Assembly: GCA_036675585.1 (NCBI GenBank) | Contig: JAKFES010000193.1 | Coordinates: 1 to 8,246, forward strand | From: Zeimonas sp036675585 | Lineage (GTDB): Bacteria > Pseudomonadota > Gammaproteobacteria > Burkholderiales > Burkholderiaceae_E | DNA: 8,246 nucleotides | Reading direction: 5' to 3' | In this document: one piece after another, positions 4,703 to 8,246 of the stretch | How the letters are laid out: each line of letters opens with the position of its first letter | How positions within the stretch are numbered: position 1 is the stretch's first letter | Notes under the pieces: generated by a model | Database searches by the model: none | What the model was told of the DNA's origin: nothing | What the model saw: the letters and a program-made list of their open reading frames with translations, nothing else | Program-made: the position numbers and the translations under genes

Positions 4703-7476
4703 ATGACACACTGCCCGAAGTGACGCAGAAAAACTGGTTTGCGCCCACGCGCGAAGCGATCCTCGAATGCCTGCGTGCGGCCGACGTGCCGATGACGCCG
4801 CACGAGCTCGCCGAGCGCCTTGCGGTGCCCTCGACGCACTTCGACAACCTGAACCGCCGGCTGCTCGCGATGGAGCGCGACGGCCAGCTGTTGCCCAACC
4901 GCAAGGGCGTCCTGCTGCTGGCGAGCAAGCTCGACCTGACCGCCGGGCGCGTGCAGGGACACCGCGACGGCTTCGGGTTTCTGATCCCCGACCAGGCCGG
5001 ACCCGACGTCTTCCTGTCGCCGCGCGAGATGCAGAAGGTGATGCACGGCGATCGCGTGCTGGTCAAGCGCACTGGATTCGACGCGCGCGGGCGCACCGAG
5101 GGGCGCATCGTCGAAGTCACCGAGCGCGCCAACCGACGCATCGTCGGGCGCTTCCTGAGCGAACGCGGCGTCGACCTCGTCGTCCCCGAGGATCAGCGCA
5201 TCAAGCACGACATCGTCATTCCGACCGGCGACACGCAGCGCGCCCAGCAGGGGCAGGTCGTCACGGTCGAGATCGTCGAGCCGCCGGTGGGCGGCGCGCC
5301 GCCGATCGGACGCGTGGTCGAGGTGCTCGGCGAGATCGACGATCCCGGCATGGAAATCGAGATTGCGGTGCGCAAGTTCGACGTTCCGCACCAGTTCAGC
5401 GACGCCGCGCTCGAACAGGCCGCGCGCGTGCCCAACGCGGTCGGGCCGGCCGACCTGAAGGGGCGCGTCGACCTGCGCGACGTGCCGCTGGTGACGATCG
5501 ACGGCGAAGACGCGCGCGACTTCGACGACGCCGTGTATTGCGAGCCGATCGAGGCCGGCGCGCGGCGCCCGCCCGGATACCGGCTGGTCGTCGCGATCGC
5601 CGACGTCGCGCACTACGTGGCCGACGGCGACGCGCTCGACCACGACGCGCTCGAGCGCAGCACGTCGGTCTATTTCCCGCGCCGGGTGATTCCGATGCTG
5701 CCCGAGAAGCTGTCGAACGGGCTGTGCTCGCTGAACCCGAACGTCGACCGGCTCGTACTGGTGTGCGACATGGTCCTCGACGCGCACGGGCAGATGCGCG
5801 GCTACCAGTTCTACGAAGCGGTGATGCATTCGGCCGCGCGGCTGACGTACGACGAGGTGTGGGCGATGCTCTCGGGCGGTGCAGCCTCGCTGTCGGTCGC
5901 ACCGGCGCATGCCGCGCTCGCGCCGCAACTGCGCCACCTGCACGAGTTGTATCGCGTGCTCGCTTCGGCCCGGCAAGCGCGCGGTGCGATCGACTTCGAG
6001 ACGATCGAGACCCGGATCCTGTGCGATCCGGCCGGCCGCATCGAACGCATCGTGCCGAGCCAGCGCAACGACGCGCACAAGCTCATCGAGGAGTGCATGC
6101 TGGCGGCCAACGTCTGCGCGGCCGACTGGATGCGGCGCGGCAAGCATCCCGGGCTGTACCGGGTGCACGAAGGGCCGGTGCCCGAGAAGCTCGCGCAGCT
6201 GCGCGAGTTCCTGCGCGGGGTCGGGCTGTCGCTCGGCGGCGGAGACGATCCGGCGCCGTCCGATTACGCGCAGCTCGCGGCGCAGGTGCGCGCGCGCCCC
6301 GACGCGATGCTGTTGCAGACGATGATGCTGCGCTCGATGCAGCAGGCGGTCTACTCGCCGGACAACATGGGCCATTTCGGCCTGGCGTACGAGGCCTACG
6401 CGCATTTCACGTCGCCGATCCGTCGCTATCCCGATCTGCTCACGCACCGCGTGATCAAGGCGTTGCTGCGCGGCACGCACTACCGGCCGCATCCCGATGG
6501 GTCGCTGCTCCTCGAAGCGGTACGCGGGCGCACGCCCGTCGACGAAGCCGAGCCGGCCGGGGTCGACGACGTCGACGTCGTCGCGGTCCTCGAAGAGCTC
6601 GCCTCGGCGCCGGTGCCGGACGGCAACGCGTCGAACGCGGCCGGCGCCCGACGGCGAGGCGACGCGACGGGCGCGGGCCGCGCAAAGGTCGCGAAGACGG
6701 CGAGCGCGCCGAAAGGCGCGAAAGCGGCGATTCCCGCGAAGACGGCGAAGGCCGCGAGCCCCGCGAAGACGGCGAAGACGGCCAAGGCCGCGAAGAAGGC
6801 CGGCGACGGCGCCGATCCGAAACGCGCCAGGGCGGGCAAGACGATGGCCGCATCGTCGCGCGGCCCGTCGCGCAGCGCGGTGCGGCCCGGCGCCGACGCA
6901 CCCTCGTCGGGCTCCGCCGAGCGCAGGCGCGAGCAGGAGGTCTGGCGCCTGCTCGGGGCGATCTGCTCGATGCACGAGCGGCGCGCCGATGAAGCGTCGC
7001 GCGACGTCGAGGCCTGGCTCAAGTGCGTGTACGTGCGCGAGCGCGTCGGCGAGGCTTTCGTCGGTCGCGTCACCGGCGTGGCGCCGTTCGGCGTGTTCGT
7101 CACGCTCGAGGAGCTGTACGTCGAGGGGCTCGTCCACGTCTCGGAGCTCGGCAGCGAATATTTCCAGTACAACGAAGCGGCGCACGAGTTGCGCGGCGAA
7201 CGAACCGGACGGCGTTTCCGCCTGACCGACGAGCTCGAGGTGCAGGTTTCGCGCGTCGATCTCGAGGCGCGCCGGATCGATTTCCGGCTCGTCGACCGGC
7301 TCGGCTTCAAGTCCTCGCCGCGCGGGCGCGAACCCGAAGCGGTCGGCGGCAAGCCGGCCGCGCGCGCCAAGTCCGACCAGGTGAAGCAGGCGCGCGCCGA
7401 GCGCCTGGCCGCGCGCGGCAAGACCGGCACCGCTACGGCGAAGAAGGCGCGCACCGGCCTGCGTCGCCGGCACTGA
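4696..7476 (+). CDS. rnr: Ribonuclease R with an Ala/Lys-rich insertion
   Basis: RNase R is a processive 3'-to-5' exoribonuclease that degrades structured RNA, including rRNA, mRNA and stalled-ribosome messages. With TTG at 4696 as start it has 926 residues, against about 813 in E. coli. Domains in order: winged-helix HTH (about 15-75), cold-shock/OB domains (about 78-245, GRVQGHRDGFGFLIPD), and the RNB catalytic domain from about 256. The metal-binding motif IDGEDARDFDDAV holds Asp269, Asp275, Asp277 and Asp278, matching E. coli Asp272/278/280/281. RNDAHKLIEECMLAANVCAA, YSPDN and TSPIRRYPDL are also conserved. An S1 domain (about 784-866) and a basic tail follow. Between residues about 596 and 750 lies a low-complexity insertion where relatives have about 25-45 residues; the frame is intact on both sides. 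No in-frame ATG precedes residue 33 and TAA at 4678 closes the frame upstream. TTG 4696 or GTG 4720 must serve, neither with a clear ribosome-binding site. Confidence 0.95.
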   Translation: MSNDTLPEVTQKNWFAPTREAILECLRAADVPMTPHELAERLAVPSTHFDNLNRRLLAMERDGQLLPNRKGVLLLASKLDLTAGRVQGHRDGFGFLIPDQAGPDVFLSPREMQKVMHGDRVLVKRTGFDARGRTEGRIVEVTERANRRIVGRFLSERGVDLVVPEDQRIKHDIVIPTGDTQRAQQGQVVTVEIVEPPVGGAPPIGRVVEVLGEIDDPGMEIEIAVRKFDVPHQFSDAALEQAARVPNAVGPADLKGRVDLRDVPLVTIDGEDARDFDDAVYCEPIEAGARRPPGYRLVVAIADVAHYVADGDALDHDALERSTSVYFPRRVIPMLPEKLSNGLCSLNPNVDRLVLVCDMVLDAHGQMRGYQFYEAVMHSAARLTYDEVWAMLSGGAASLSVAPAHAALAPQLRHLHELYRVLASARQARGAIDFETIETRILCDPAGRIERIVPSQRNDAHKLIEECMLAANVCAADWMRRGKHPGLYRVHEGPVPEKLAQLREFLRGVGLSLGGGDDPAPSDYAQLAAQVRARPDAMLLQTMMLRSMQQAVYSPDNMGHFGLAYEAYAHFTSPIRRYPDLLTHRVIKALLRGTHYRPHPDGSLLLEAVRGRTPVDEAEPAGVDDVDVVAVLEELASAPVPDGNASNAAGARRRGDATGAGRAKVAKTASAPKGAKAAIPAKTAKAASPAKTAKTAKAAKKAGDGADPKRARAGKTMAASSRGPSRSAVRPGADAPSSGSAERRREQEVWRLLGAICSMHERRADEASRDVEAWLKCVYVRERVGEAFVGRVTGVAPFGVFVTLEELYVEGLVHVSELGSEYFQYNEAAHELRGERTGRRFRLTDELEVQVSRVDLEARRIDFRLVDRLGFKSSPRGREPEAVGGKPAARAKSDQVKQARAERLAARGKTGTATAKKARTGLRRRH
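6682..6840 (+). repeat. Ala/Lys-rich low-complexity segment within rnr
   Basis: These bases encode RNase R residues about 663-715, a chain of AAK, AKT and KAA units like those in histone-H1-like or AlgP-type tails. Within it an 18-base stretch is repeated exactly, 6733-6750 and 6760-6777, a spacing of 27 bases or nine codons. At protein level this reads PAKTAKAAS then PAKTAKTAK. The spacing keeps the frame, so growth or loss of units would not break the gene. The segment is probably disordered and strongly positive. Confidence 0.8.
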
Positions 7477-7486
7477 TTTCCGACCG

Positions 7487-8230
7487 ATGCTGATCTACGG
7501 CTTTCATTCCGTGCTGGCGCGGCTGCGCCGCGCGCCCGAGGGCATTCGCGAGTTGTACGTCGATGCGCGTCGCGACGACGCCCGCGTGCGCGACCTCGTC
7601 CGCGTGGCGGGCGATGCGGGCGTGCGCGCGCATTTCGTCGACGCCGCCCGGCTCGAGAAGCTGTGCCCGCACAAGCGCCACCAGGGCGTCGTCGCGCTCG
7701 TCGAGTTCGCGCCGCCGAGCCTGCGCCTGGACGAGCTGCTCGATGCGCGCGCGCCGCAGGCCGGTCCGATCGCGCTGCTCGTGCTCGACGGCGTCACCGA
7801 TCCGCGCAACCTGGGTGCGTGCCTGCGCGTGGCCGACGGCGCGGGCGCGGCTGCCGTCGTCGCACCGAAGGATCGCGCGTGCGCGTTGACCGAGATCGCC
7901 ATGCAGACCGCCAGCGGCGCCGCCGAGAGCGTTCCGTACATCATGGTGACGAACCTCGCGCGCGCGCTCGACGAGATCCGCGACCGCGACATCCAGGTGA
8001 TCGGCACCGACGAGCGGGCCGAATCGACGGTCTACGACCAGTCGCTCGCCGGTCCGCTGGCGTGGGTGCTCGGTGCCGAAGGCACCGGCATGCGGCGCCT
8101 GACGCGCGAACGGTGCGATGCGCTCGCGCGCATCCCGATGTCGGGAGCGGTCGGCAGCCTGAACGTGTCGGTCGCCGCCGGCGTGGTGCTGTACGAGACG
8201 TTGCGCCAGCGGGCGGCGGCCTTGCGATGA
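7487..8230 (+). CDS. rlmB: 23S rRNA (guanosine-2'-O-)-methyltransferase RlmB
   Basis: RlmB uses S-adenosylmethionine to 2'-O-methylate G2251 in the peptidyl-transferase P loop of 23S rRNA. The 247 residues match the family length. The N-terminal L30e-like substrate-binding domain (about 1-75) starts IYGFHSVLARLRR and contains KRHQGVVA. The SPOUT (trefoil-knot) catalytic domain shows motif 1 LDGVTDPRNLGACLRVADGAG (Asn108, Arg114), motif 2 VLGAEGTGMRRLT (Glu198) and motif 3 IPMSGAVGSLNVSVAAG (Asn226). The stretch LTEIAMQTASGAAE at 134-147 differs from the usual LNATAxKVASGAAE. The ATG lies ten bases after the rnr stop with no clear ribosome-binding site, so it is probably co-transcribed and coupled to rnr. 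This rnr-rlmB pairing is also found in E. coli. The stop overlaps the next start as ATGA. Confidence 0.95.
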   Translation: MLIYGFHSVLARLRRAPEGIRELYVDARRDDARVRDLVRVAGDAGVRAHFVDAARLEKLCPHKRHQGVVALVEFAPPSLRLDELLDARAPQAGPIALLVLDGVTDPRNLGACLRVADGAGAAAVVAPKDRACALTEIAMQTASGAAESVPYIMVTNLARALDEIRDRDIQVIGTDERAESTVYDQSLAGPLAWVLGAEGTGMRRLTRERCDALARIPMSGAVGSLNVSVAAGVVLYETLRQRAAALR

Positions 8231-8246
8231 ACGAAGCGGCGCCGGC
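8227..8246 (+). CDS. Start of a downstream gene (3'-truncated, product unknown)
   Basis: An ATG at 8227 overlaps the rlmB stop as ATGA and opens the frame MNEAAP before the window ends. The overlap is the usual sign of a coupled operon gene. In Burkholderia relatives I recall rpiA after rlmB, but six residues cannot identify the product. Confidence 0.4.

Noticed and set aside
6564..6583. A perfect 20-base palindrome made of CGACG/CGTCG units inside rnr.
   Set aside because: It encodes an Asp/Val run with GAC and GTC codons, which make such palindromes by chance in this base composition. I see no sign of an operator.
4699..7473. A 924-codon open frame on the minus strand that mirrors almost the whole of rnr.
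   Set aside because: It is the codon-phase mirror of a high-GC gene, is very rich in Arg, Ala, Asp and His, shows no domain, and the plus-strand frame has every RNase R motif.
1..8246. CRISPR arrays, insertion sequences, toxin-antitoxin pairs, phage or defence genes.
   Set aside because: No spaced direct repeats, terminal inverted repeats, transposase motifs or unexplained coding gaps over 300 bases were seen. The largest gap is 4489-4695, and it holds the tRNA.

Overview
The window is a compact run of core housekeeping genes from a very GC-rich bacterium, most likely a betaproteobacterium of the order Burkholderiales. That placement is inference. It rests on the gene order hflK-hflC-DUF2065-hisZ-purA-phosphoribosyltransferase-tRNA-Leu-rnr-rlmB, which I recall from Burkholderia-like chromosomes, and on protein wording that follows the Burkholderia versions closely (for example the HisZ start and the RNase R catalytic core). 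Third codon positions are overwhelmingly G or C, so very long open frames appear on the antisense strand and in shifted frames. I treat these as composition artefacts.

Layout. Bases 1-1342 hold the end of hflK, all of hflC and a 60-residue DUF2065 membrane protein. They are tightly packed and form the membrane FtsH-protease regulator operon. Bases 1343-1411 are a short gap with a TAAAAT box and a very strong GC hairpin just before the preferred hisZ start. Bases 1412-4488 carry hisZ (histidine synthesis regulatory subunit), purA (first committed step of AMP synthesis) and a purine-type phosphoribosyltransferase. All three belong to ATP/IMP/PRPP metabolism. Bases 4489-4695 are a non-coding island with a tRNA-Leu(CAG) gene on the minus strand, inverted repeats on both sides of it, and a minus-strand promoter whose -35 box overlaps the apparent rnr start. 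Bases 4696-8230 carry rnr (RNase R) and rlmB (23S rRNA Gm2251 methyltransferase), an RNA-processing pair. A further gene begins at 8227 in a 4-base overlap and leaves the window.

I see no mobile element, CRISPR array, phage gene or defence system, and no convincing undescribed system. The points most worth a second look are: a roughly 110-residue Ala/Lys/Arg-rich insertion inside RNase R with a 27-base internal repeat; the lack of an ATG start for rnr combined with the overlapping divergent tRNA promoter; the hairpin and -10-like box before hisZ, which argue for a later start than the longest frame; and the paired hairpins in the tRNA leader.
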